A DNA stretch of 39,611 nt from NCBI GenBank assembly GCA_026991755.1, contig JALXAX010000177.1, positions 1-39,611 of the forward strand, written 5' to 3'. A model generated the notes under the pieces. It ran no database searches. It was not told where the DNA came from and saw nothing but the letters and a program-made list of their open reading frames with translations. Of this stretch, positions 1 to 8,646 are shown piece by piece. The DNA is from Thiotrichaceae bacterium (GTDB lineage Bacteria > Pseudomonadota > Gammaproteobacteria > Thiotrichales > Thiotrichaceae). The position numbers and the translations under genes are program-made. Positions within the stretch are counted from its first letter, which is position 1, and every line of letters starts with the position of its first letter.

Positions 1-25
1 CCTTAGAACATCTCCCCCTCCCCAG

Positions 26-154
26 CCCTCCCCCCAAAGGGGAGAGGGAGCTTATTCTTCGGGCGGACCAGGAAGCGGTCATCCGCGTTGTTGCGCCTTT
101 TGTGAAGGGAACAACCATTCCCTTCAAGACGCGCCTAGCGGCTAACCGCTTCCT
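26..154. repeat. Two intergenic palindromes downstream of yajR
   Basis: A short hairpin has arms at 26-35 and 39-48 (C-rich against G-rich, one mismatch, AAA loop). Next to it, 70-154 is a long imperfect palindrome: AGGAAGCGGT at 70-79 is the exact reverse complement of 145-154, and an inner 8-bp stem GAAGGGAA/TTCCCTTC closes on a 6-nt loop. Both lie just past the yajR stop codon, so they may end its transcript, but there is no clear T-run. The 85-bp structure resembles the other palindromic intergenic elements of this window, although no second copy is visible. Confidence 0.55.
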
Positions 155-191
155 GACTCGCTGTATCCATCAAACCTAACTTGTTGGAGTA

Positions 192-1541
192 CTAGCTTAC
201 AAAAGTATCAAGCATTAACTCATCAAACCCTTTTTCTACTTTCAAGTAAGCCGCGCCTTCTTCTGGCGCTATAGCTACTTCCTTTATACCTTGTATTTGC
301 ATCAGAGTAGATGCAGTTTGTGAAGGGTTAACTAGGTATTCATCACGTAAATGTACGACTTTGGCTTTGTAAAAAACGGGTTTAGGTAGTGATATAGCGA
401 TAAATATCCAAACAAAGGCTACGGCTGCACCCATATAGAGCACTTCGCTTCTTCCCCAGTGTGTAGCGATATAGCCGCCTATTATCCCGCCGACAAATAT
501 TCCAGAAAATTGAGCCGTGCTAAAGACACCCATTGCGGTTCCCTTAGTGTTGACGTTGGAATATTTAGCCACTAGCGAGGGCAGTACTGCTTCCATGAAG
601 TTAAAGCCGATAAAAAATAGCGTGAATGCGATAAGCATAGGGTAGAAATCAGAGTAGCTAAAGCCGAGAATTATTTGCGCTATAGCTAATACTACGATGG
701 AAATAACCAGCATGGTTTTTATTTTTTGATACTTCTCCGCAATGATGATTTGCGGAACGGATAAGACAAACGAAATAAGAAAAACAGGTAGATATACTTT
801 CCATTGATCAACACTGGCGAAGCCTAGCTCATCCTTTAATATAAGGGGTATGACGGTAAAGTTAGCAGTCATAATAAGGTGTAATAAAAACACGCTAATA
901 TTAATGCGCAATAAAGATAAATTCATCAAAGCAGGTTTTAGATAACCGCCAATAATGCCTGCATCACGATGCGAAACGGTTTTAATAGGAGTGGGGACGG
1001 CAAATATAATCAGTAAAATCCCTAAGACGGCAAGACCTGCTGTAATCAAGAAAATACCAGAGATGCCAAAATACTGATTAAGTACGGGGCCGATGACCAT
1101 AGCTACTGCAAAAGCAACTCCAATCGTCATGCCGATGCTTGCCATTATTTTGGCACGATGTTCTTCTCGGGTTAAGTCAGCTGCTAATGCCATGGTGGCA
1201 GCTGCGATGGCTCCCATGCCTTGTAAGGCTCGTCCAGCAATGATCTGGTAAAAGTTATCGTTAGCAAAGGCGGCTACAAGGCTGCCTAATGCAAAGACCA
1301 ATAAACCACCAATAATAACGGGCTTACGACCAATTCTGTCAGACAACAAACCCAACGGTATTTGAAAAGTAGCTTGCGTCAATCCATAGATGCCAATAGC
1401 AATGCCTACCAGAAAGGGGGTGATATTTTCAAGTGTTTGGGTGTAAAGCGGCAGTACGGGAAGAATCATGAACAAACCCAGCATTCTTACGGAATAGACA
1501 GCAGCTAAAGTGATAGCAGTTCGTTGTTCCAGTTTGTTCAT
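192..1541 (-). CDS. yajR: MFS efflux transporter, YajR type
   Basis: This is a 12-helix major facilitator superfamily transporter of the inner membrane, probably a proton-driven drug or metabolite exporter. Its substrate is not known from sequence. The MFS motif A (GLLSDRIGRKP, residues 64-74) lies between helices 2 and 3. Sequence similarity to E. coli YajR, as I recall it, runs through the whole length, including GIAIGIYGLTQA near residue 47. After the last helix (about residue 390) a soluble tail carries QGIKEVAIAPEEGAAYLKV, matching the small ferredoxin-like C-terminal YAM domain that distinguishes YajR from ordinary MFS exporters. Length (449 aa) agrees with YajR (about 454). The gene stands alone: its 3' side is occupied by palindromes and its 5' side by a 610-bp gap. 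Confidence 0.88.
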   Translation of the reverse strand: MNKLEQRTAITLAAVYSVRMLGLFMILPVLPLYTQTLENITPFLVGIAIGIYGLTQATFQIPLGLLSDRIGRKPVIIGGLLVFALGSLVAAFANDNFYQIIAGRALQGMGAIAAATMALAADLTREEHRAKIMASIGMTIGVAFAVAMVIGPVLNQYFGISGIFLITAGLAVLGILLIIFAVPTPIKTVSHRDAGIIGGYLKPALMNLSLLRINISVFLLHLIMTANFTVIPLILKDELGFASVDQWKVYLPVFLISFVLSVPQIIIAEKYQKIKTMLVISIVVLAIAQIILGFSYSDFYPMLIAFTLFFIGFNFMEAVLPSLVAKYSNVNTKGTAMGVFSTAQFSGIFVGGIIGGYIATHWGRSEVLYMGAAVAFVWIFIAISLPKPVFYKAKVVHLRDEYLVNPSQTASTLMQIQGIKEVAIAPEEGAAYLKVEKGFDELMLDTFVS

Positions 1542-1686
1542 TTAATTAGCGTACGGTTATGAAAGGAGAAGGTTTTGGCGATATTAGCAGGTAATCATCG
1601 TGCCTTCTAGGGATGATGAAGATCGTTTGTTTGTAAAACTAGATGGCATAGAAAGAAACTATTGATGATGGAAAAATAGCAATTAA

Positions 1687-1767
1687 CCTGTATTCCGCAA
1701 GGCTCCATACAGGCTACATGCACAGCCAAAGTCAACGTAGCCCGTATGAAGCACAGCGTAATACGGG
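1687..1767. repeat. Palindromic repeat with 31-bp arms
   Basis: In the 610-bp gap between yajR and the large surface-protein gene, the arm at 1687-1717 is an imperfect reverse complement of the arm at 1737-1767. The outer arm contains GTAGCCCGTATGAAGC and ends ATACGGG. The spacer between arms is 19 bp. It resembles widespread intergenic repeat elements of proteobacteria. The rest of the gap (1542-1686 and 1768-2151) has no open reading frame that looks real. It becomes very AT-rich after about 1900, presumably holding the promoter of the downstream gene. Confidence 0.6.
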
Positions 1768-2034
1768 AAACCTCTCATGACTCGTTGATATTCCTTAGAC
1801 GTCTCGATACTTCAGTAGCTATCTATATATCATATTTGAGAGATACAAGAGTGCGAGACTGAGGTTGTAAGTCCTCGATCAAGATCACTTAATTATCAAT
1901 AATGAGCGTATATTAATCATAAGCTAGGCTATTTAATAATCGACAAAAAAATTAAGCTGTAGTTAAGCGTATTTTAAGTAGTATCGATGTAATAACTGCT
2001 TTTATCTTGTTGATTAACTTACTAAAATTGATTA

Positions 2035-2050
2035 ATTAATGATCATTAAT
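2035..2050. promoter_or_regulatory. Perfect 16-bp palindrome, possible operator
   Basis: ATTAATGATCATTAAT is a perfect dyad about 100 bp upstream of the large secreted protein gene, in the AT-rich stretch where its promoter should lie. A regulator binding site is an inference. AT-rich palindromes also occur by chance and no known operator consensus is matched. Confidence 0.3.
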
Positions 2051-2151
2051 GTATAAATATAGGGCAGTTCTATTTGTGCGTTAGGCTTCTCATAACTTCT
2101 CAAAATGTTAATGAAGCTGGGTCAAAATAATAATAAAAAAGAGAATCCAGA

Positions 2152-5100
2152 ATGGGCTTGTTACATAAGGTAAAGCGTGTCAGCTATTTGATGGCTAATT
2201 TTTGTGGTGGTATGTTCACAAAACGATCTACTCGTAGTTCTTTGCACAGTAATCTCGCTACTTCTTTAAACCCCTGTATTGGAAACGATCAACCTAATAG
2301 GATCCAGGGCGCTCTACTATCAAAAACCATAAAGGTTAAAGCTAAGCAAAGCCGAGATAAGCTTTTACTTTTATCTATTATCTTTTTTTCTTTATTCAGT
2401 AGTACCTCCGTTTTCGCTGTCAACATAACGCTGAATAATACTATTTCTGAAATAGCGGGTGATATGGATATTGATACCTGTCTAGCGGGTGACGAATATC
2501 GCTTAGGGACGACAGCATCCTATAATGGTCAAAATATTGATTTATTAGTAAAAATAACAGCTGAAGATAATCAATATGATGAAACTGATTTAGCACCAGG
2601 TAAATGTATAGCGGTAGGTAACGGTATCTTGCAAACCAGAATCCGTAATAGGGGAGCAGGAACAAGTGCTTATATGGATCTAGAGGTAAGGGTGGTTATA
2701 CAGGGAACGAGTACTCCTTTACCTGTCGACCGAATTACCTTCTCCGCTTTTGACCTGGATAAAAATGATGAGGCTGATCCTAATAGTACACTTTTTACGC
2801 TAACTGATGATTTCTATCTCATTTCACCGAGCAGAGGATATATAGAAGGAGCGGGTGCCTCTAATGTAACTTATAGCGAAGGTGTGTTTGGAGCGGGTTA
2901 TGATATTAAGTTACAAGGGCAAACCTCGGGTAACTGTCAGGATGATGCCTTAAGCCCTGATGCGGCGTGTCGTGCGGGAGGCATTGCTGTTTATAGTGAT
3001 ACGGGTGTAGCCAACCAAGTTTCATCGGTTAAGTTAAGAGTGCAAAATGATAATGCCTACGGCAATACAGATACTACTAATGGTTATTATCGTCGCTTGA
3101 TTCAAATATCTTTTAAAGAGTTGGATTTTGAACAGATTCTTAATCAAAGTACGGATCATGGAGATATGCCCATCGATTACTTGGATGCATCACATCAAGT
3201 GAGTGTGTTTACAGTGCTTGGCTATGGTTTCCCTGCTGATGATGAAAGTTCACAGTATTCCGTGAATGCGGATGCAGATGACACTAGCAATGTGGGTAGC
3301 ATCAACTTTGATGATGAAGATGGTGTGAGGATCGATGGTCAAGTTACCGTGGGTTCGCTATTGGATATGACAGTGGGTAGAAGTTATAACCTTGATGTTA
3401 CTAGTATTGGAACAGGTTATTTAAGCGCATGGATAGATTTAAATGGCGACAACGATTTCACAGATCCTGGTGAAAAAATCCTGAATGATGCCTCTATCTC
3501 AAGTACGGTTGCTATTGATACCAGTATTCCTATAAATATTCCAAGCAGTAACTATACGGGAGTTTCATACGCAAGATTCCGTTTCTCAAAGAACCAAAAT
3601 GTAGGGCCTGATGGAGCAGGTGGTGATGGAGAAGTTGAGGATTATAAAGTTATCTTTAATCCAGGCGGTGCTGTAGTAGGCCATATTTATGATGACCTTA
3701 ATGGTAATGGTTCGCAAAATTCGGGTGAGCCTAATTTAGCGAATATCAATGTCACTATTACAGACGGTATAGGTACTGAAACAATCGTTCAAACGGATCC
3801 TCAAGGCAATTATCGTGCTGATGCGATCCGACCAGGAACAGTATCTGTTGATGTTGATATAAGTACTTTACCTGCAGGCACTATTCAAACAGAAGGCACT
3901 AATCCAACCAATGTCAACGTCACTGCAGATGTGGATAATACAGAAGAAAATAATGGCTTTTACAGTCCGGCCACTGTTACAGGAAGTGTTAAAGACGGGG
4001 CTGGAGATGCTCTGACAGGTGTTACTCTTCATATTCAGGACAATGCTGGTACTATCATTAACGATATGACGGGTAATGCATTGACGACTACAAGCAATGC
4101 TTTGGGAATTTATACATTTTCGAATGTACCCGCCGGTAATTACTACATAGTGGAAGTAGACCCCACAGGTTACGCATCACAAAGTGATAGTGACAGCAGT
4201 GCGGATGGTGACACGGTTGCAAACAGCAATACAAACGATAATAAAATACCAGTAACAGCTACATCAGCAAAATTAGATAGTGATAATAATTTTGTCGATG
4301 AACTTGAGTCTGCCTCTTATCAAATGGTCAAAAGTTCGGATTCTGCCGACATTAGTGCACCTGGAACTATTACCTATACCTTCGCTTTCACAAATACAGG
4401 TAATGTGGCTGTTACTAATTTAAACATTTCAGATGCAAATATTGATGCTGGTACGTTAACGGGGTGTCCTATCGTAACGTTAGCGGTGGGAGCGACTCAA
4501 AGCTGTACGGCAACGCGTGCAATTTCTCAAGCACAGATTGATGCAGGTGTGGATTTAACCAATACAGCCGTGCCGAGTGCGACATGGCCAGATGGTACTA
4601 CTCCTGCTATTGAAGATGATACGGCTAATGACAATAGTACGAGTACCAGTGTTGTACAGTCACCCAGCTACACGATGGCAAAGAGTTCGGATACGCCCAG
4701 TATCAGTGCGCCTGGAACGATTACTTACACCTTCGATTTTGTGAATACGGGCAACGTAGAGCTGACTAATCTAACTGTAGCCGATGCAAATATTGATGCA
4801 GGAACCTTAACGGGGTGTCCTATCGCTACCTTGGCAGTTGGAGCAACGGCATCGTGTACAGCAACGCGTGCAATCTCACAGGCACAGATTAACGCAGGGG
4901 CTGCATTAATTAACACAGCAGTTCCGAGTGTAACGGGTCCCGATGGAACCACAGTTGTACCCGAAGATGATACGGCTAATGACAATAGTACCAGTACCAG
5001 CGTTGTACAGTCACCCAACTACACGATGGCAAAGAGTTCAGATACGTCTAGTATCAGTGCGCCCGGAACGATTACTTACACCTTTGATTTTGTGAATACA

Positions 5101-7863
5101 GGTAATGTAGCGTTGACCAACCTAACAATAGCCGATGCGAATATTGATACGGGCACATTAACGGGATGTCCTATGGCAACGTTAGCGGTAGGAGCGAGTC
5201 AAAGCTGTACCGCTACGCGTGCAATTTCTCAAACACAAATCAATGTGGGAGCAGCATTAACGAATACCGCTATACCCAGTGCAATGGAGCCTGATGGAAC
5301 GACTCCTGTGGTTGAAGATGATACGGCTAATGACAATAGTACGAGTACCAGCGTTGTACAGTCACCCAGCTACACGATGGCAAAGAGTTCGGATACGCCC
5401 AGTATCAGTGCGCCTGGAACGATTACTTACACCTTCGATTTTGTGAATACGGGCAACGTAGAGCTGACTAATCTAACTGTAGCCGATGCAAATATTGATG
5501 CAGGAACCTTAACGGGGTGTCCTATCGCTACCTTGGCAGTTGGAGCAACGGCATCGTGTACAGCAACGCGTGCAATCTCACAGGCACAGATTAACGCAGG
5601 GGCTGCATTAATTAACACAGCAGTTCCGAGTGTAACGGGTCCCGATGGAACCACAGTTGTACCCGAAGATGATACGGCTAATGACAATAGTACCAGTACC
5701 AGCGTTGTACAGTCACCCAGCTACACAATGGCAAAGGGTTCGGATACGCCTAGTATCAGTGCGCCCGGAACGATTACTTACACCTTCGATTTTGTGAATA
5801 CGGGCAACGTAGAGCTGACTAATCTAACTGTAGCCGATGCAAATATTGATGCAGGAACCTTAACAGGTTGTCCTATCGCTACCTTGGCAGTGGGAACGAG
5901 TCAAAGCTGTACAGCAACACGCATAATTTCACAGACACAGATTAACGCAGGGACTGCATTAACCAATACAGCAGTACCGAGTGCAACCGGTCCCGATGGA
6001 ACGACTCCTGTGGTTGAAGATAATACCGCCAATGATAATAGTACGAGTACATCAGTCAATCAGTCTGCTAGCTACACTATGAAGAAAACATCTGATAGTC
6101 CTAATATTAGTGCACCAGGAACTATCACGTATAACTTTGAGTTTGTAAACACAGGAAATGTAGCGTTGACCAATCTAACCATTGCGGATACGAATATTGA
6201 TGCGGGTACGTTAACGGGGTGTCCCATCGCTACCTTAGCTGTGGGAGCGAGTCAAAGCTGTACGGCAATGCGTGCAATTTCACAGGCGCAGATTAACGCA
6301 GGGGCTGCATTAACCAATACAGCAGTACCGAGTGCAACGGGTCCCGATGGAACCACAGCAGTACCCGAAGATGATACGCCTAACGACAATAGTACCAGCA
6401 CAACAGTCACTCAAAATCCCAGCTACACAATGGCAAAGAGTTCAGATACGCCTAGTATCAGTGCGCCTGGAACGATTACTTACATCTTCGATTTTGTAAA
6501 CACGGGTAACGTAGTGCTGACGAACTTAACCGTTGCTGATGTTAATATTGATGCGGGAACCTTAACAGGCTGCCCCATCGCCACTTTAGCGGTAGGAGCC
6601 AGCCAAAATTGTACGGCGACACGAGTCATCACTCAGGCGCAAATCAATGCAGGTGGGTTAATTACTAATACGGCAACTCCTAGCGCGACCGCTCCAGATG
6701 GAAGTACTCCTGTAGCAGAAGATGACACGGCTAACGACAATAGTACCAGCACTACTATTAACCAAGCAGGTTATGCCATATCAGGTAGAGTCTTTAAAGA
6801 TGCCGATATGGATGGTGTGAATGACAACACCGAAGCAGGTATTAGTGGCTTGCCCATTGTATTGCGTGATAGTTTAAATGGCACATGTGTGAGTACTCGA
6901 ACGGATGGGCAAGGTAATTATCGTTTTCTATCGGTGCCTAATGGGAATTATCGCCTGTATGAAGCATCGCGTGAAGCTACACCCGTACCGCAAGTTTGCT
7001 CAATAGCGGCTGCAAAAGACCCCGCAGGTTATCGTTCAACAACAGCGAATGTCTTGGATGAATTTACAGTAGCTAACCTTGACGTTGTTGATAAAGATTT
7101 TGGAGATATATATAACCCTACTTTTGCTGCTGATCAAAGCGGTACACTATTACCAGGCAATGTTGAGTTTTATCCCCATACCTTTACGGCAGCAGGAAAG
7201 GGGTTAGTTAGCTTTTCATCGGCTAATAGTGCGCTTGTTAGTGATGGATGGACGAGTGTGATCCATGTGGATAGTGATTGTAATGGGAAAATCAGTGCTG
7301 CTGAAGCAAACTTATCGCTAACCGCTATCTCCGTTAATGCAGGTGTGCCTATATGTATTGTTAACAAAGTTTTCGTGGCTAACAACGTAGCAGGAGGTGA
7401 GCGTGTTAGTAACATCATAAGTGCCGATTTCAATTTTAATAATAATGTATTTGCAGGTGTTACAACGCTGAAAGTAACAGATATCAGTACAGTGGCGGCT
7501 AATGATCAATCTTTATCAAACTCAAAGTTAACGCTTCGAAAAACTGTGCAAAATTTAGATGCCATACCTGTACAGCCAGAAACTGAAACTCAGAATCAGG
7601 CACAGCCAGGGCAAACACTGCGTTACAGGGTTTATTACCGTAATGCAGGAACAGGGCCAATTACTGATCTTGTTATAAAAGATGTGGTTCCCGAATTTAC
7701 CACGCTATCCACTATTGCTGATTGTAATCTTTCTAAACCAGCGAGCTTATCTGTGTGTAATAGCACTCAAAGTGGTAACGATATTGAATGGACTTTTGGT
7801 GCGGGAGATACCCTAAAAGGCGGCGAAGAGGGTGTTGTTAGCTTTGACGTGATTGTTGATTAA
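2152..7863 (+). CDS. Large secreted repeat protein: GEVED, SdrD B-like and seven DUF11-like domains
   Basis: This predicted exported or surface protein has 1903 residues. A basic N-terminal extension (residues 1-67) precedes a hydrophobic signal segment (about 68-89, ending SSTSVFA). A domain at about 336-502 ends with DGEVEDYKV, the hallmark of GEVED domains. Two SdrD B/Cna-B-like segments follow (about 505-720, with DDLNGNG and YTFSNVPAGNYYIVE). Seven 117-residue DUF11-like repeats (about 723-1540) each have an LTGCP Cys and a second Cys about 15 residues on, a likely disulfide. Then come another B-like domain (YAISGRVFKDADMDG), a calcium-loop-like DSDCNGKISAAEA near 1705, and a last DUF11-like domain. 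No sorting signal, C-terminal membrane helix or autotransporter barrel is visible, so how it is held on the cell is unclear. An adhesin or matrix role is inference. The first ATG has only a weak upstream purine tract and no in-frame start lies close to the signal segment. Confidence 0.85.
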   Translation: MGLLHKVKRVSYLMANFCGGMFTKRSTRSSLHSNLATSLNPCIGNDQPNRIQGALLSKTIKVKAKQSRDKLLLLSIIFFSLFSSTSVFAVNITLNNTISEIAGDMDIDTCLAGDEYRLGTTASYNGQNIDLLVKITAEDNQYDETDLAPGKCIAVGNGILQTRIRNRGAGTSAYMDLEVRVVIQGTSTPLPVDRITFSAFDLDKNDEADPNSTLFTLTDDFYLISPSRGYIEGAGASNVTYSEGVFGAGYDIKLQGQTSGNCQDDALSPDAACRAGGIAVYSDTGVANQVSSVKLRVQNDNAYGNTDTTNGYYRRLIQISFKELDFEQILNQSTDHGDMPIDYLDASHQVSVFTVLGYGFPADDESSQYSVNADADDTSNVGSINFDDEDGVRIDGQVTVGSLLDMTVGRSYNLDVTSIGTGYLSAWIDLNGDNDFTDPGEKILNDASISSTVAIDTSIPINIPSSNYTGVSYARFRFSKNQNVGPDGAGGDGEVEDYKVIFNPGGAVVGHIYDDLNGNGSQNSGEPNLANINVTITDGIGTETIVQTDPQGNYRADAIRPGTVSVDVDISTLPAGTIQTEGTNPTNVNVTADVDNTEENNGFYSPATVTGSVKDGAGDALTGVTLHIQDNAGTIINDMTGNALTTTSNALGIYTFSNVPAGNYYIVEVDPTGYASQSDSDSSADGDTVANSNTNDNKIPVTATSAKLDSDNNFVDELESASYQMVKSSDSADISAPGTITYTFAFTNTGNVAVTNLNISDANIDAGTLTGCPIVTLAVGATQSCTATRAISQAQIDAGVDLTNTAVPSATWPDGTTPAIEDDTANDNSTSTSVVQSPSYTMAKSSDTPSISAPGTITYTFDFVNTGNVELTNLTVADANIDAGTLTGCPIATLAVGATASCTATRAISQAQINAGAALINTAVPSVTGPDGTTVVPEDDTANDNSTSTSVVQSPNYTMAKSSDTSSISAPGTITYTFDFVNTGNVALTNLTIADANIDTGTLTGCPMATLAVGASQSCTATRAISQTQINVGAALTNTAIPSAMEPDGTTPVVEDDTANDNSTSTSVVQSPSYTMAKSSDTPSISAPGTITYTFDFVNTGNVELTNLTVADANIDAGTLTGCPIATLAVGATASCTATRAISQAQINAGAALINTAVPSVTGPDGTTVVPEDDTANDNSTSTSVVQSPSYTMAKGSDTPSISAPGTITYTFDFVNTGNVELTNLTVADANIDAGTLTGCPIATLAVGTSQSCTATRIISQTQINAGTALTNTAVPSATGPDGTTPVVEDNTANDNSTSTSVNQSASYTMKKTSDSPNISAPGTITYNFEFVNTGNVALTNLTIADTNIDAGTLTGCPIATLAVGASQSCTAMRAISQAQINAGAALTNTAVPSATGPDGTTAVPEDDTPNDNSTSTTVTQNPSYTMAKSSDTPSISAPGTITYIFDFVNTGNVVLTNLTVADVNIDAGTLTGCPIATLAVGASQNCTATRVITQAQINAGGLITNTATPSATAPDGSTPVAEDDTANDNSTSTTINQAGYAISGRVFKDADMDGVNDNTEAGISGLPIVLRDSLNGTCVSTRTDGQGNYRFLSVPNGNYRLYEASREATPVPQVCSIAAAKDPAGYRSTTANVLDEFTVANLDVVDKDFGDIYNPTFAADQSGTLLPGNVEFYPHTFTAAGKGLVSFSSANSALVSDGWTSVIHVDSDCNGKISAAEANLSLTAISVNAGVPICIVNKVFVANNVAGGERVSNIISADFNFNNNVFAGVTTLKVTDISTVAANDQSLSNSKLTLRKTVQNLDAIPVQPETETQNQAQPGQTLRYRVYYRNAGTGPITDLVIKDVVPEFTTLSTIADCNLSKPASLSVCNSTQSGNDIEWTFGAGDTLKGGEEGVVSFDVIVD
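4318..6771 (+). repeat. Seven tandem 351-bp coding repeats
   Basis: Repeat starts fall at 4318, 4669, 5020, 5371, 5722, 6073 and 6424, an exact 351-nt (117-codon) period; the last unit is about 348 nt. Units 2 (4669-5019) and 4 (5371-5721) differ at only one visible base (CCCAACTAC versus CCCAGCTAC), while unit 1 and units 6-7 are much more diverged. Unit 5 shares its first half with units 2 and 4. This pattern indicates recent duplication or gene conversion within the array. Confidence 0.95.
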
Positions 7864-7956
7864 TCATCCTATAGGTATTGGAAATATCCACTAACATGTA
7901 GAGTGCGATAGCATACGCATCCTATAGATGTTCAAAAATTATTATCTACTGTGGTA

Positions 7957-7978
7957 GAGACGTTGCATGCAACGTCTC
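7957..7978. repeat. Perfect 22-bp palindrome between convergent genes
   Basis: GAGACGTTGCA is followed directly by its reverse complement. It lies between the end of the large secreted-protein gene and the end of btuM, so it could form a terminator-like hairpin in both directions, but no T-run follows on either side. A motif like this recurs in intergenic DNA of many proteobacteria. Confidence 0.6.
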
Positions 7979-8014
7979 AGTGGGAAATTATTTAAGTGAG
8001 TGTCTATTAAGTGC

Positions 8015-8587
8015 TTAAGAAGGGTGGTGAGTATGTCCAGCAAGCTTATTCGCTTGAACTACTGCAAGATGAATAACCGCAGCAATCGAGAGATAAAGCA
8101 GGGCTGTTTTCATAAACATAGGCATGTAAGTAGTAATTTGACCTGTGAACTCAGTGACGTTTACATTATCAAAACGTCCAGAGAACCAGTAAAAGCCACC
8201 ACTTGAAATAACATCACAAACCGCAATACCAACGATTGCAGAAGCAACGAAATACACTAAACCTTGTAAGTTTTCACTGTAGTGTTTAGAGAACCAACGT
8301 CCTGAAAACCAGAGTGAAGCATAAGCAGGAGCTAAAAAGCTGTATGCGGTGGTAAAGCAATAACTTTCACCACCTTTAGATTCGATTACCAGTAAGTCAA
8401 CGATAAACGCAGCTAACATAAAAAGAGGTAAAGCTAATTTATCGCGTATATAAAAGCCCACTAGAAAGAAAATTGCCCAAGAGGCATCTTGAATATGACT
8501 CAAAAAGAGATGACTGCGGGTTGTTAGCATAATAGTTAGCAATAAGCCGCCAATTAGCCATGTTTGATGTCGAGTAAGTGTGTTCAT
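8015..8587 (-). CDS. btuM: Probable BtuM-family cobalamin transporter
   Basis: This 190-residue protein has about six hydrophobic segments, the size and layout of an ECF-type S component. The block DASWAIFFLVGFYIR followed by ESYCFTTAYSFLAPAYASLWFSGRW matches what I recall of BtuM, the solitary cobalamin transporter of Gram-negative bacteria. Cys77 falls where BtuM of Thiobacillus denitrificans has the cobalt-binding cysteine (Cys80) needed to remove the cyanide group from cyanocobalamin. The gene is downstream of btuB on the same strand, behind the same B12 riboswitch, and has a good ribosome site (GGAG, about 9 nt upstream). No btuC, btuD or ECF module is nearby. The assignment rests on size, Cys position and context, since no alignment could be run. 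Confidence 0.75.
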   Translation of the reverse strand: MNTLTRHQTWLIGGLLLTIMLTTRSHLFLSHIQDASWAIFFLVGFYIRDKLALPLFMLAAFIVDLLVIESKGGESYCFTTAYSFLAPAYASLWFSGRWFSKHYSENLQGLVYFVASAIVGIAVCDVISSGGFYWFSGRFDNVNVTEFTGQITTYMPMFMKTALLYLSIAAVIHLAVVQANKLAGHTHHPS

Positions 8588-8603
8588 TTATAATTCTCCA
8601 AAG

Positions 8604-8628
8604 ACTGCCCCTAAAGGGTAGGGGCAGT
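8604..8628 (-). other. Intercistronic hairpin between btuB and btuM
   Basis: The arms ACTGCCCCT (8604-8612) and AGGGGCAGT (8620-8628) pair perfectly over 9 bp with a 7-nt loop. In the direction of transcription the hairpin follows btuB by about 20 nt and precedes the btuM ribosome site. No T-run follows (CTTTGG), so it is more likely to protect the btuB mRNA end or set the btuB:btuM ratio than to stop all transcription. Confidence 0.6.
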
Positions 8629-8646
8629 TAGTATAACGCTACTGAT

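Noticed and set aside
4725-5687. Two similar antisense frames inside the large secreted-protein gene
   Set aside because: They are alike only because they sit on the two near-identical 351-bp repeats; the sense frame explains the sequence.
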